Shown one piece after another: positions 11,088-18,896 of a stretch of DNA of 49,558 bases (positions are counted from its first letter, which is position 1; each line of letters starts with the position of its first letter). This DNA is from Nocardioides sp. REDSEA-S33_B3 (lineage in GTDB: Bacteria > Actinomycetota > Actinomycetes > Propionibacteriales > Nocardioidaceae): positions 1 through 49,558 of the forward strand of contig LUPK01000044.1 in assembly GCA_001627335.1 (NCBI GenBank), in the 5' to 3' direction. The notes under the pieces are model-generated. The model had not been told where the DNA came from. It did not search any database and saw only the letters and a program-made list of their open reading frames with translations. A program made the translations under genes and the position numbers.

Positions 11088-11115
11088 GTTTGCTTCTGTT
11101 TGCTTCAAGTGAAGC
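11088..11115. promoter_or_regulatory. Candidate operator: 10-base-spaced direct repeats plus palindrome
   Basis: GTTTGCTTC occurs at 11088-11096 and again at 11098-11106, a 10-base step. The second copy runs into GCTTCA-AG-TGAAGC (11102-11115), a 6-base inverted repeat. The site lies in the relatively AT-rich divergent gap between the LysM gene and the gene at 11225. One-turn direct repeats are the arrangement used by BldC-type MerR proteins; that link is only a suggestion. Confidence 0.45.
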
Positions 11116-11224
11116 CAGTGAACGCTGGTTCGGCAGCGTTGTCAATCGTTCGCTCCCTCGGCTGTGGACAGGCCGGGACGCATGACGTCGTTTGGCGGAC
11201 CGACGCACGGGGGAGGTCGCAGCC

Positions 11225-11785
11225 ATGGCGTGGGAGGAGCAGGTGTTCTCGCTGCTCGAGGACCTCGAGCAGCAGGCCGAGTCGATGTACGCCGTCGAGC
11301 GTGGCCCGGAGCTCGTCGACCGGGCGCGGTCGGAGTACGCCACGGTGACGCTGGCCGCCCGGCTGGCGGCAGGAGTCGGGGCGCCGCTCTCCCTCGAGGT
11401 CCGCGGCGTCGGGCGGCTGACCGGCGTGCTCGAGCGGCTTGCCGCGGGCTGGCTGCGGATCGGCGTCGCCGGCCAGGAGTGGGTCGTGCGGACCAGCGCG
11501 GTGGTGGAGGTGCGTGGGGCCTCAGCGCGGGCCGTCCCGGAGGTCGCGTGGTCGGTGGCCGACCGGGTGGGGGTGGGGTCGGCGCTGCGTCGACTGGCCG
11601 ACGAGGCTCAGCCGTGCTGGTGGCACCGCCTGGACGGCGGGCGCACCGAGGGCGTGCCGGTGCGCGTGGGCGCCGACTTCGTCGAGCTGCGCTCAGGGGC
11701 GCAGGGCGAGGGCGTGCTGGTGGCGCTGGACTCGCTGGCCGCCGTGGTGCCGGTGGGGACGGCTCAGGTGGCGTCGAGGTCGTAG
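11225..11785 (+). CDS. Conserved hypothetical protein
   Basis: The 186-residue protein has no recognisable catalytic motif. After a short helical N-terminus (EEQVFSLLEDLEQQAES) it consists of two similar beta-rich stretches, LRIGVAGQEWVV and GVPVRVGADFVELR, each ending with a hydrophobic segment. The pattern suggests two small barrel-like halves. A match to an Sm- or PRC-like fold is possible but unproven. The start is ATG 11225 behind GGGAGG at 11211-11216 with 8 bases between; an in-frame earlier start lacks such a site. The last 22 bases overlap the convergent tatB gene. It stands alone, divergent from the LysM gene. Confidence 0.7.
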   Translation: MAWEEQVFSLLEDLEQQAESMYAVERGPELVDRARSEYATVTLAARLAAGVGAPLSLEVRGVGRLTGVLERLAAGWLRIGVAGQEWVVRTSAVVEVRGASARAVPEVAWSVADRVGVGSALRRLADEAQPCWWHRLDGGRTEGVPVRVGADFVELRSGAQGEGVLVALDSLAAVVPVGTAQVASRS

Positions 11786-12117
11786 GGCGGGACCTCGCCC
11801 TCGTCGAGCGGCCGCTGCTTGCGCTTGCCCCGCCGGGGCGTGTCGTCCTCGTCGTCGTCCTCGTCCGAGGCGTCGTTCATCGCCTCGATGATGTGCTTGC
11901 GCACGACCTGGCGCGGGTCGAGGTCACGCAGCTCGAGGTCGGCGTACTCCGGGCCGAGCTCGCTGCGGAGCTCGTCGCGGGCCTGGTGGGCGAAGCGCCG
12001 CGCCACCTTGAGCCACTGGCCCGCCTGCTTGGCCAGCACGGGGAGTCGGTCGGGCCCGAAGACCAGCACGGCCACGAACGCGATGACTGCCAGCTCCGAC
12101 AGCCCGACTCCCCACAC
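11764..12117 (-). CDS. tatB: Sec-independent translocase subunit TatB
   Basis: The 117-residue protein has the TatA/B layout. One N-terminal membrane helix (about 4-20) contains ELAVIAFVAVLVFGPDRLP, with the FGP hinge and acidic Glu8 that mark TatB. An amphipathic helix follows to about residue 55, then a charged tail with an acidic run. TatB binds twin-arginine signals together with TatC. GTG 12117 is the start, and 10 bases separate it from the stop of mrp. tatB next to mrp and a DUF1003 gene is the order I recall from M. tuberculosis. The 3' end overlaps the convergent gene and holds a hairpin (CGAGGTC 11775-11781, GACCTCG 11791-11797). Confidence 0.9.
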   Translation of the reverse strand: MWGVGLSELAVIAFVAVLVFGPDRLPVLAKQAGQWLKVARRFAHQARDELRSELGPEYADLELRDLDPRQVVRKHIIEAMNDASDEDDDEDDTPRRGKRKQRPLDEGEVPPYDLDAT

Positions 12118-12127
12118 GGCGCCGATC

Positions 12128-13285
12128 CTAGAGCTTGTTGGCGGGGGTCAGGCCCAGCTGCATGCCCGCGAGGCCGCGACCGCGCCCGGCCAGCCGCTGG
12201 GCGACGTCGCGCAGGACGACCGCCGAGGGGGCGGTCGGGTCGGACTCCACGATCGGCTTGCCCGCGTCGCCGCCCTCGCGCAGCGAGGTGTCCAGCGGCA
12301 CCTGACCGAGCATCGGGACGTCGTAGCCGAAGCGGGACGAGAGGGTCTCCGCGACCCGCTGACCGCCGCCGGAGCCGAAGACCTCGACCCGCTTCTCGGT
12401 GCCGTCGCTGTCGACGACGGTGAGGTAGCTCATGTTCTCGATGACGCCCACGACCCGCTGGTGCATCATCGAGGCCATCGTGCCCGCTCGCTCGGCGACC
12501 TCGGCGGCCGCCTCCTGCGGGGTCGTGACCACGACGACCTCGGCACCGGGCAGGTGCTGGCCGAGCGAGATCGCGATGTCGCCGGTGCCCGGCGGCAGGT
12601 CGAGCAGCAGCACGTCGAGGTCGCCCCAGTAGACGTCGGCGAGCATCTGCACCAGGGCCCGGTCGAGCATCGGGCCGCGCCAGGCGACGACCTGGTCGCG
12701 GCGGGGCTTGAGCATGCCGATGGAGATGACCGAGACGCCCGAGGCGGTCGGGACGGGCATGATCAGGTCGTCGACCTGGGTGGGTCGCGAGTCGGCCACG
12801 CCGAGCATCGCCGGCACCGAGTGGCCGTAGATGTCGGCGTCCACGACGCCGACCTTCAGGCCCTGCGCGGCCATGCCGAGCGCCAGGTTGACCGTCACCG
12901 AGGACTTGCCGACGCCGCCCTTGCCGGAGGCGATCGCGAAGACCTTGGTCAGCGAGCCGGGCTGGGCGAAGGGGATCTCGCGCTGGGCCTTGCCGTCGCT
13001 GAGGACCTCCTTGAGGCCCGCGCGCTGCTCGTCGGTCATGACGCCGAGGGTCAGGCGCACGTCGCTCACGCCGTCGACCGCGGCGACCGCGGCGGTGACG
13101 TCGCGGTTGATGGTGTCCTTCAGCGGGCACCCGGCGACCGTCAGCAGGACGGTGACGTCCACGCCGCCGTCGTCGCCGATCTCGACGGAGTCGACCATGC
13201 CGAGGTCGGTGATGGGCCGCTTGATCTCGGGGTCGTTGACCGTCGCCAGCGCGGCGCGGACCTGCTCGAGGAGGGTGCTGCTCAT
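12128..13285 (-). CDS. mrp: Mrp/NBP35-family P-loop ATPase (Fe-S carrier-like)
   Basis: The 385-residue protein has an N-terminal MIP18/DUF59 domain (about 5-82, with conserved Cys53 in AGCPLKD) and a C-terminal deviant-Walker ATPase, ASGKGGVGKSS at about 119-129. DVVDADIYGHS-like and DLPPGTGD motifs follow in the usual places. Family members carry and transfer Fe-S clusters as dimers through a CxxC pair after the ENMSY motif. Here that segment reads ENMSYLTVVDSDG and has no cysteine. The protein may therefore bind clusters differently, or serve another role. ATG 13285 is the first start that fits the DUF59 domain; a longer upstream frame only shadows the DUF1003 gene. Confidence 0.9.
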   Translation of the reverse strand: MSSTLLEQVRAALATVNDPEIKRPITDLGMVDSVEIGDDGGVDVTVLLTVAGCPLKDTINRDVTAAVAAVDGVSDVRLTLGVMTDEQRAGLKEVLSDGKAQREIPFAQPGSLTKVFAIASGKGGVGKSSVTVNLALGMAAQGLKVGVVDADIYGHSVPAMLGVADSRPTQVDDLIMPVPTASGVSVISIGMLKPRRDQVVAWRGPMLDRALVQMLADVYWGDLDVLLLDLPPGTGDIAISLGQHLPGAEVVVVTTPQEAAAEVAERAGTMASMMHQRVVGVIENMSYLTVVDSDGTEKRVEVFGSGGGQRVAETLSSRFGYDVPMLGQVPLDTSLREGGDAGKPIVESDPTAPSAVVLRDVAQRLAGRGRGLAGMQLGLTPANKL

Positions 13286-13296
13286 GATGCTCGAGT

Positions 13297-13815
13297 CTAC
13301 GGGCGGGGTGGCTCCTCGCCGTCCTCGGTCCCCCGCTCGGACCGCTCGTCGATCTCGGCGAGCAGCGCGCGCAGCTCCGAGCGCACGAAGTCGCGGGTCG
13401 CGACCTCGCCCACGGCCATCCGCAGCGAGGCGACCTCCCGGGCCAGGAACTCCATGTCCGCGTGGGCCCGGGCGTTGGCCTGCCGGTCCTGCTCGGCGAC
13501 CACCTTGTCGCGCTGCTCCTGACGGTTCTGCGCCAGGAGGATCAACGGGGCGGCGTACGAGGCCTGGAGGCTCAGCATCAGGGTCAGGAAGATGTAGGGG
13601 TAGGCGTCGAAGGCCGCGGAGTCGGGCGCGACGGCGTTGAAGACCACCCACACGAGCACGAAGACGGTCATCCACATCAGGAAGCGCGCGGTGCCCATGT
13701 AGCGCGCGAACTGCTCGGCGAAGACCCCGAAGGAGTCCGCGTCGTAGCTCGGCCGGCGCACCAGCTGGCGGCGCAGCTCCCGGGGGGTGTCGAGGCGCGG
13801 CCGCTGCTCAGGCAC
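13297..13815 (-). CDS. DUF1003 membrane protein
   Basis: The 172-residue protein has a cytoplasmic N-terminal part with the family pattern FGVFAEQFARYMGTARFL, two membrane helices (about 42-64 and 72-95) and a C-terminal coiled coil rich in Gln, Glu and Arg (about 97-155). DUF1003 proteins are widespread, their function is unknown, and they often accompany MgtE-like or ion-handling genes. GTG 13815 lies inside the last codons of the upstream MgtE-like gene (8-base overlap), and 11 bases separate its stop from mrp. The three genes are probably one operon with tatB. Confidence 0.88.
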   Translation of the reverse strand: MPEQRPRLDTPRELRRQLVRRPSYDADSFGVFAEQFARYMGTARFLMWMTVFVLVWVVFNAVAPDSAAFDAYPYIFLTLMLSLQASYAAPLILLAQNRQEQRDKVVAEQDRQANARAHADMEFLAREVASLRMAVGEVATRDFVRSELRALLAEIDERSERGTEDGEEPPRP

Positions 13816-15124
13816 GGCGGCCCGCCTGGGATCCGAGCTGGGACCCGAGCTGGGACCCGAGCTGGGAGGAGCGGCGTCCGCGCCGCGTGCTCAGCGAGTC
13901 GCGCCAGCCCTCGGGGAGCATGTGGTCGAGCAGGTCGTCGACGGTGACCGCGCCGAGCAGGTGGCCGTTCTCGTCGACCACCGGCGCCGCCACGAGGTTG
14001 TACGTCGCCAGGTGGGCCGCCACCTCGTCGATGCTCATCTCCGGGCGCAGCGTCTCGTTCCCCTCGTCGAGCGCGCCCGCCACCAGCGAGGACGGCATCT
14101 CACGCAGCAGCCGTTGGATGTGCCCGACGCCGAGGAACTTGCCGGTCGGCGTCTCCAGGGGCTGGCGGCAGACGTAGACCTGCGAGGCGAGGGAGGGGGT
14201 GAGGTCGGGGTTGCGCACGTGGGCCAGCGCGTCGGCGACGGTGGCGTCCGGGCCGAGGATCACCGGCTCGGGGGTCATCATCGCGCCGGCGGTGTCCTCG
14301 ACGTAGGACATCAGCCGCCGCACGTCCTCGGCCTCCTCGGGCTCCATGAGGTCCAGCAGCGCGGTGGCGGTCTCCGGGGGCAGCTCGGCGATCAGGTCGG
14401 CCGCGTCGTCGGGGGACATCTCCTCCAGGACGTCGGCGGCGCGCTCGTCCTCGAGGTGGCTCAGGATCTCGACCTGGTCCTCCTCGGGCAGCTCCTCCAG
14501 CACGTCGGCGAGCCGTTCGTCGGCCAGGGCGCTCACGACGGCCGTCCGTCGCTCCGGCGGCAGCTCGTGGATCATGTTCGCCGCGTCGGCCGGCTTCATC
14601 TCGTTGAGCGCGTGCACGAGGTGGGTGGCGCCCTGGGTCTCCTCACGGCGGGTCAGCCCCTCCACGTCGCGCCACTGGACGACGTGGGTCTGGCCGCGAC
14701 GGCGCAGCCCCTTGCCCGGCTCCTGGACCGCGACGCGGGACAGGACCCAGTCGCGGTTGCGGGCCTGCTCCAGCGCCACGTCGTAGACCACGCCGCTCAC
14801 CCCGCTGCTCGGGATGCGCACCGTGCGGTCGAGCATCTGGCCGATGACGAGGGTCTCGGTGGTGCGCTGCTCGAAGCGGCGCATGTTGAGCAGCCCGGTC
14901 GTGTAGACCTGCCCGGCGTCGATGTTGGTCACGCGCGTCATCGGCACGAAGATCCGGCGCCGGCCGAACACCTCGCCGACCAGGCCGAGCACCCGCGGCT
15001 CGCTGGTCTCCGAGCGCACCGCGGCGACGACGTCGCGGACCTTGCCGACCTGGTCGCCCTGGGGGTCGAAGATGGGGAGCCCGACCAGCCGTGCGGCGTA
15101 GACGCGGACCGGGCTGGAGCTCAC
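13808..15124 (-). CDS. PRC-barrel / MgtE N-domain / CBS protein without channel
   Basis: The 438-residue soluble protein has a PRC-barrel-like N-terminal region (about 10-150), an MgtE-N superhelix (about 165-290, with LPPERRTAVVSAL-type repeats) and two CBS motifs (about 290-420) ending VVDENGHLLGAVTVDDLLDHM. It corresponds to the Mg2+-sensing cytosolic half of MgtE, but the five-helix channel is missing. It is therefore more likely a sensor or regulator than a transporter. The same arrangement occurs in Rv1232c as I recall it. The tail repeats Ser-Gln-Leu-Gly three times, from three 12-base units at 13832-13867. The start is GTG 15124. Confidence 0.85.
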   Translation of the reverse strand: MSSSPVRVYAARLVGLPIFDPQGDQVGKVRDVVAAVRSETSEPRVLGLVGEVFGRRRIFVPMTRVTNIDAGQVYTTGLLNMRRFEQRTTETLVIGQMLDRTVRIPSSGVSGVVYDVALEQARNRDWVLSRVAVQEPGKGLRRRGQTHVVQWRDVEGLTRREETQGATHLVHALNEMKPADAANMIHELPPERRTAVVSALADERLADVLEELPEEDQVEILSHLEDERAADVLEEMSPDDAADLIAELPPETATALLDLMEPEEAEDVRRLMSYVEDTAGAMMTPEPVILGPDATVADALAHVRNPDLTPSLASQVYVCRQPLETPTGKFLGVGHIQRLLREMPSSLVAGALDEGNETLRPEMSIDEVAAHLATYNLVAAPVVDENGHLLGAVTVDDLLDHMLPEGWRDSLSTRRGRRSSQLGSQLGSQLGSQAGRRA

Positions 15125-15167
15125 GGGACGAGGCTAGGCCATCGCGCGCGTCCCGGGCCGCGGGTGG

Positions 15168-15173
15168 CACGAT
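15168..15173 (+). promoter_or_regulatory. Probable leaderless -10 (CACGAT) for the sulfotransferase-like gene
   Basis: CACGAT keeps the A2 and T6 of the TANNNT box and lies exactly six bases before GTG 15180. There is no Shine-Dalgarno in the 55-base divergent gap. The same hexamer at the same distance precedes the phosphatase gene at 44905. Confidence 0.4.
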
Positions 15174-15179
15174 GGCCGG

Positions 15180-16280
15180 GTGCGCGTCGTCGTCCACGTG
15201 GGTCTGACCAAGACGGGCACCACCCACCTCCAGGGGCTGCTGGCCGCGCACGCGCCCGCCCTGCTCGAGGCGGGGGTGCTCTACCCCGTGCGGCCGCCGG
15301 GGCTGCACTTCCGGGGCGCGGTCGACGTCCGCGGCAGCGCGGAGGTCTTCGGCCTGCCGGCCGAGGAGGTGGACGGCGCCTGGGCCCGGTTGTGCGCCCA
15401 GGTGCGCGCACACGTGGAGTCGACCGGTGGCGACGCTCTGATCGGGCACGAGGTGCTCGCGGGCGCCACGCCCGAGCAGGCGGACCGGGCGCTGCAGCAG
15501 CTCGAGGGACTCGAGGTGCACGTGGTGGTGACCGCGCGCGACCTCGGGCGGCAGGCCGTCGCGCACTGGCAGGAGCGGGTGAAGCTGGGGGAGACCCGCA
15601 GCTTCGCGGACTTCGAGGGCGAGGAGCTCTTCGCGGACACCGGGCGCGACCGCGGCCCCGACGCCGGGGGTGTGCGGCCGCGCTTCTGGCACGGCCAGGA
15701 CTTCGCCGACACCCTGCGCCGCTGGACCTTCGCCCTGCCGCCCGGGCACGGGCACCTCGTCGTCTGCCCCGCGCCCGGCGCCCCGACCGGGGAGCTGTGG
15801 CGGCGGTTCGCCGAGGCGGCCGGGCTGCCGGCCGCGGTGGTGGGGGCCGTCGACACCGACGCGGACGTGCGCGCCAACGCCTCGCTCGGGGCCGCCGAGG
15901 TGGCGCTGCTGCGCGAGGTCAACGCCCGGATCGGGGACTCGCTGCCCACCGACGTACGCCACCGGGTCGTGAAGAGGGAGTACGCCGAGGGCGAGCTCGC
16001 CGCGCGCGACTCAGCCCCGGCCCGGACCCCGGCCACGGCGGCCGGGCTGCTGGCCGATCGGACCCGCGCCTGGCTGGAGGAGGTCCGCGAGGCCGGTCAC
16101 GTCGTGCACGGGCCGGCCGAGGACCTCGATCCGGTCGTCGCCGGGCCCGGGGACCCGGCGCCGGACACCACGCCGCCCGCCGACCTGGACCCCGACGAGG
16201 TCGTGGCGATGCTGCGCGCCCGGGCCGCGGGCGGCGACGGCGGCCCCGCCCGCCGGCCGCGCTGGTGGCGCCGGGGCTGA
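15180..16280 (+). CDS. Sulfotransferase-like protein, paralogue 1
   Basis: The 366-residue protein begins VVVHVGLTKTGTTHLQ, the P-loop-like PAPS-binding (5'-phosphosulfate) motif of sulfotransferases. A second strand, HVVVTARDLGRQ, fits the 3'-phosphate-binding region, with the Arg present. The Ser usually found eight residues later is Ala. The same two blocks and a later LLREVNA motif recur in the genes at 20700 and 26756, so the three are paralogues. It may sulfate an envelope glycan, but transfer activity is unproven. GTG 15180 is the first codon. The last 40 residues are Pro/Arg-rich. The stop overlaps ATG 16280, in frame with the next gene. Confidence 0.75.
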   Translation: MRVVVHVGLTKTGTTHLQGLLAAHAPALLEAGVLYPVRPPGLHFRGAVDVRGSAEVFGLPAEEVDGAWARLCAQVRAHVESTGGDALIGHEVLAGATPEQADRALQQLEGLEVHVVVTARDLGRQAVAHWQERVKLGETRSFADFEGEELFADTGRDRGPDAGGVRPRFWHGQDFADTLRRWTFALPPGHGHLVVCPAPGAPTGELWRRFAEAAGLPAAVVGAVDTDADVRANASLGAAEVALLREVNARIGDSLPTDVRHRVVKREYAEGELAARDSAPARTPATAAGLLADRTRAWLEEVREAGHVVHGPAEDLDPVVAGPGDPAPDTTPPADLDPDEVVAMLRARAAGGDGGPARRPRWWRRG

Positions 16281-16290
16281 TGTCCGCCAC

Positions 16291-16296
16291 TATGGT
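16291..16296 (+). promoter_or_regulatory. Leaderless -10 (TATGGT) for the glycosyltransferase gene
   Basis: TATGGT matches TANNNT and ends seven bases before ATG 16304, so transcription should begin at or next to the A of the start codon. This supports 16304 over the in-frame ATGs at 16280 and 16292. Confidence 0.5.
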
Positions 16297-16303
16297 GCGG
16301 GGC

Positions 16304-17419
16304 ATGCAGACCGGCTCGCAGGTCCCGAGCGGCCAGGCCCCGTTGCTCGCGGTCAGCACCATCAAGGACAGCCCTGACCACGTGCGGCGCTACGTCGAGG
16401 GCAACCTCGCCGGCGGGGTCGACCACCTCGTGGTGTTCCTGGACGCGCCCTCCGACGACGAGCAGGACGAGGTCCTCGCACTGCTCACCGAGCACCCGCG
16501 GGTCAGCGTGGTCCGGGCGGGAGGCGCGTGGTGGGGCGGGCAGCGCCCCCGCGAGCTCAACGTCCGGCAGTGCATCAACGCCAACGTGACCCGGCGCGTG
16601 CTCGCCGACCTCGGCCTGGGGCAGGGGTGGCTGCTGCACGTCGACGGGGACGAGGTCGTCCGGGTCGACCGGGAGGTCCTCGCCCGGGTGCCGGAGGAGA
16701 CGCTGGCGCTGCGCCTGGCGGTGCGCGAGGCTGTCTCGAGCAGCACCTGGACCGGGCAGCCGACCGCCTTCAAGGCCGAGCTCGACGACCGCGACCTCGC
16801 GCTGCTGCACGGGCTCGGGGTCATCGACGAGCCGAGCAACCAGGTGTGGATCCGCGGCCATGTCATGGGCAAGTCCGCCGTGCGCATCGAGGCCGACCGG
16901 TGGCTGACGCTGCACAAGGTGGCCCGCGAGGACCGCGGCCACGAGCCGGGCCTGCAGGACGACGCCTGGCTGGTCCACCACTACGAGTCCTACTCGCTGG
17001 AGGACTTCTGCCGGAAGTGGACCGCGATGGTCGCCTCCGGCCCGCGCGCCGCCTACCGCGCCGAGCGGCGCCAGGTGGCGCGGACCCTGCGCGACCTCAT
17101 CAGCCGCGGGCTCGAGCCCGAGGCGCTGCGCCGCCAGCTCGAGCGCTTCTACCGGATGCAGGTCGAGGAGGACCTCGAGACGCTGCGCGACCTCGGTGTC
17201 GTGACCGAGGTCGACCCCCTGGTGCCGCTGGAGGGCGCTCCGGTCGCCCCCGGGGCGGTGCCCGTGGCGGACCTCGAGGCCGCGCTGGAGGAGTGGCGCG
17301 GGCGTGCCAAGACCGAGGAGGAGTTCTTCCGCGGCACCTCGCCGGCAGGACCGGGTGCCGCCGGCGACGGCGCCGGGCGCGGGCGGCGCCGTGGGCTCCT
17401 GGGCGGCCGGGGGCGCTGA
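16304..17419 (+). CDS. GT-A type glycosyltransferase family 2 protein
   Basis: The 371-residue protein begins with a GT-A-like strand pair (LLAVSTIKDSPDHVRRYVEGNLAGGVDHL, written here only to show the region at 14-42) of the kind that handles a nucleotide sugar. DGDE at 114-117 lies on a hydrophobic strand and is the likely metal-binding site. A later HKVAREDRGHE and HHYESYSLEDFCRKW region matches the Glyco_tranf_2_4/GT92-like group. The C-terminal third is helical and ends with a disordered Gly/Arg tail. Three in-frame ATGs exist; the -10 box favours 16304. It follows the first sulfotransferase-like gene with a TGATG overlap if 16280 is used. Confidence 0.78.
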   Translation: MQTGSQVPSGQAPLLAVSTIKDSPDHVRRYVEGNLAGGVDHLVVFLDAPSDDEQDEVLALLTEHPRVSVVRAGGAWWGGQRPRELNVRQCINANVTRRVLADLGLGQGWLLHVDGDEVVRVDREVLARVPEETLALRLAVREAVSSSTWTGQPTAFKAELDDRDLALLHGLGVIDEPSNQVWIRGHVMGKSAVRIEADRWLTLHKVAREDRGHEPGLQDDAWLVHHYESYSLEDFCRKWTAMVASGPRAAYRAERRQVARTLRDLISRGLEPEALRRQLERFYRMQVEEDLETLRDLGVVTEVDPLVPLEGAPVAPGAVPVADLEAALEEWRGRAKTEEEFFRGTSPAGPGAAGDGAGRGRRRGLLGGRGR

Positions 17420-17425
17420 GGGCGA

Positions 17426-17448
17426 CGACGGCCCGGCACCCGCCGTCG
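17426..17448 (+). terminator. Hairpin after the glycosyltransferase gene
   Basis: CGACGGC (17426-17432) pairs with GCCGTCG (17442-17448) around a 9-base loop, 7 bases after the stop. A TACCCT box at 17494-17499 could then serve the next gene. There is no U-tract, so termination is only probable. Confidence 0.45.
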
Positions 17449-17566
17449 GGGCGAGACCTCGGGCCGATGCGGTCGTGGGGCCGTTCTCCCGTGTACCCTC
17501 GCACCGTCGTGCTCCTAGGCGTCCGGCCGCGCAGCGGTGGGCGTCCGAACACCCGGGAGAAGTTCC

Positions 17567-18889
17567 GTGCTCCGTCTCCACACCACCCGCGCGCGCCTGG
17601 CCACGACGGCCCTGGCCCTCGCCCTGGTCCTGGCCTCGGCCGCCGCCGTGCTGCTCGCCCCGACCGCCCCGCAGGCCGTCGCCGCCGAGACGAGCGCGGA
17701 GCAGAAGCCGACGTACAAGGCCCAGGAGGGCCCCACGTTCAACTCCGCGATCGGTGACCAGTCCTCCCGCCGCGCGATCCTCGACCTGATCCTGCAGACG
17801 ATCCGGCACACCTCGCCCAAGGGCCAGATCAAGATCATGACCTGGAACTTCATGAACGCCGGGGCGGCCGACGCGCTGATCCAGCGGGCGCAGAAGGGCA
17901 CCACCGTGCGGGTGCTCATCGATGCCAACAACAACGACGCGGACACCGACAACCCGTCGTTCCGCCGACTGAAGAAGGGCCTGAAGGCCACCAACGGCAA
18001 GAATGAGAAGGGTGCGACCAAGTCCTTCGCCCGCATGTGCCGCGGCTCGTGCCGCGGCAAGAGCGGCGCCGCCCACACGAAGATGTTCCTCTTCGACAAG
18101 GTCGGGCTCTCGCGCAACGTCCTGATCCAGGGCAGCGCCAACCTCACCACCGCGGCCGCGGCCAACCAGTGGAACGAGGTCTACACCTACGTCGGGCGCG
18201 ACAACATCTACGACTTCGCAGAGAAGATCTTCGACCAGATGTGGCGCGACAAGGTCACCAAGAACGCCTACCGGGAGTTCGAGGGCAACCGCTACAGCCT
18301 CTACTTCTCGCCGTACTACGGGAAGTACTTCGAGAAAGACCCGGTCCAGGCGACCATGGACCGCATCAGGTGCAAGGGCGCACGCAAGGCCGGGAACGCC
18401 AACGGCCGCACCATCGTGCGCAGCGCGCCCGACGTCATCCGCGGCAAGCGCGGCATGATCGCCGCCCGGCGTCTCAAGACGCTGTGGGACCAGGGTTGTG
18501 ACGTGCGGATCGCCTACACCGTCATGGGCCGTGACGTGAAGAAGCACCTCAACGGCGGCGGCGGTCGCGGCCCGGTCCCGATGAAGCACCTCGTGCAGGA
18601 CTTCGACGGCGACGGCGACTTCGACAACTACTTCCACCTCAAGGTGCTGACCATCAACGGTCGGATCGGCGCCGACCGGACGGCGTACGTCACCTTCAAC
18701 GGCTCGGCCAACACCTCCGACCCCTCCAGCAGGTCCGACGAGCAGATCGGCAAGCTGGTCGGCAAGAGGAACACGCTGGCCTACCAGCGCTTCATCGACC
18801 GCTGGTACGAGAACCCGCCGCCGAACGCCGGTCGCCGGGCCGATGCCGACCCGAACATCGACCCGTACCAGCACGTCGACATGGACTGA
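17567..18889 (+). CDS. Secreted phospholipase D-like protein
   Basis: The 440-residue protein has a signal peptide of about 40 residues (basic start, long Ala/Leu core, APQAVAAE). Two PLD halves follow. The first HKD motif is complete: His170, Lys172 and Asp177 in HTKMFLFD, then GSANLT. The second has His357 and Lys359, but Asn364 replaces the Asp (HLKVLTIN), followed by NGSANTS. An acidic DFDGDGDFDNY segment just before it could bind a metal. It probably cuts or transfers a phosphodiester outside the membrane, perhaps in lipids or a phosphate-containing polymer. GTG 17567 has GGGAGAAG at 17555-17562. The gene at 25163 carries a related half-domain. Confidence 0.85.
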   Translation: MLRLHTTRARLATTALALALVLASAAAVLLAPTAPQAVAAETSAEQKPTYKAQEGPTFNSAIGDQSSRRAILDLILQTIRHTSPKGQIKIMTWNFMNAGAADALIQRAQKGTTVRVLIDANNNDADTDNPSFRRLKKGLKATNGKNEKGATKSFARMCRGSCRGKSGAAHTKMFLFDKVGLSRNVLIQGSANLTTAAAANQWNEVYTYVGRDNIYDFAEKIFDQMWRDKVTKNAYREFEGNRYSLYFSPYYGKYFEKDPVQATMDRIRCKGARKAGNANGRTIVRSAPDVIRGKRGMIAARRLKTLWDQGCDVRIAYTVMGRDVKKHLNGGGGRGPVPMKHLVQDFDGDGDFDNYFHLKVLTINGRIGADRTAYVTFNGSANTSDPSSRSDEQIGKLVGKRNTLAYQRFIDRWYENPPPNAGRRADADPNIDPYQHVDMD

Positions 18890-18896
18890 GGCCGCG

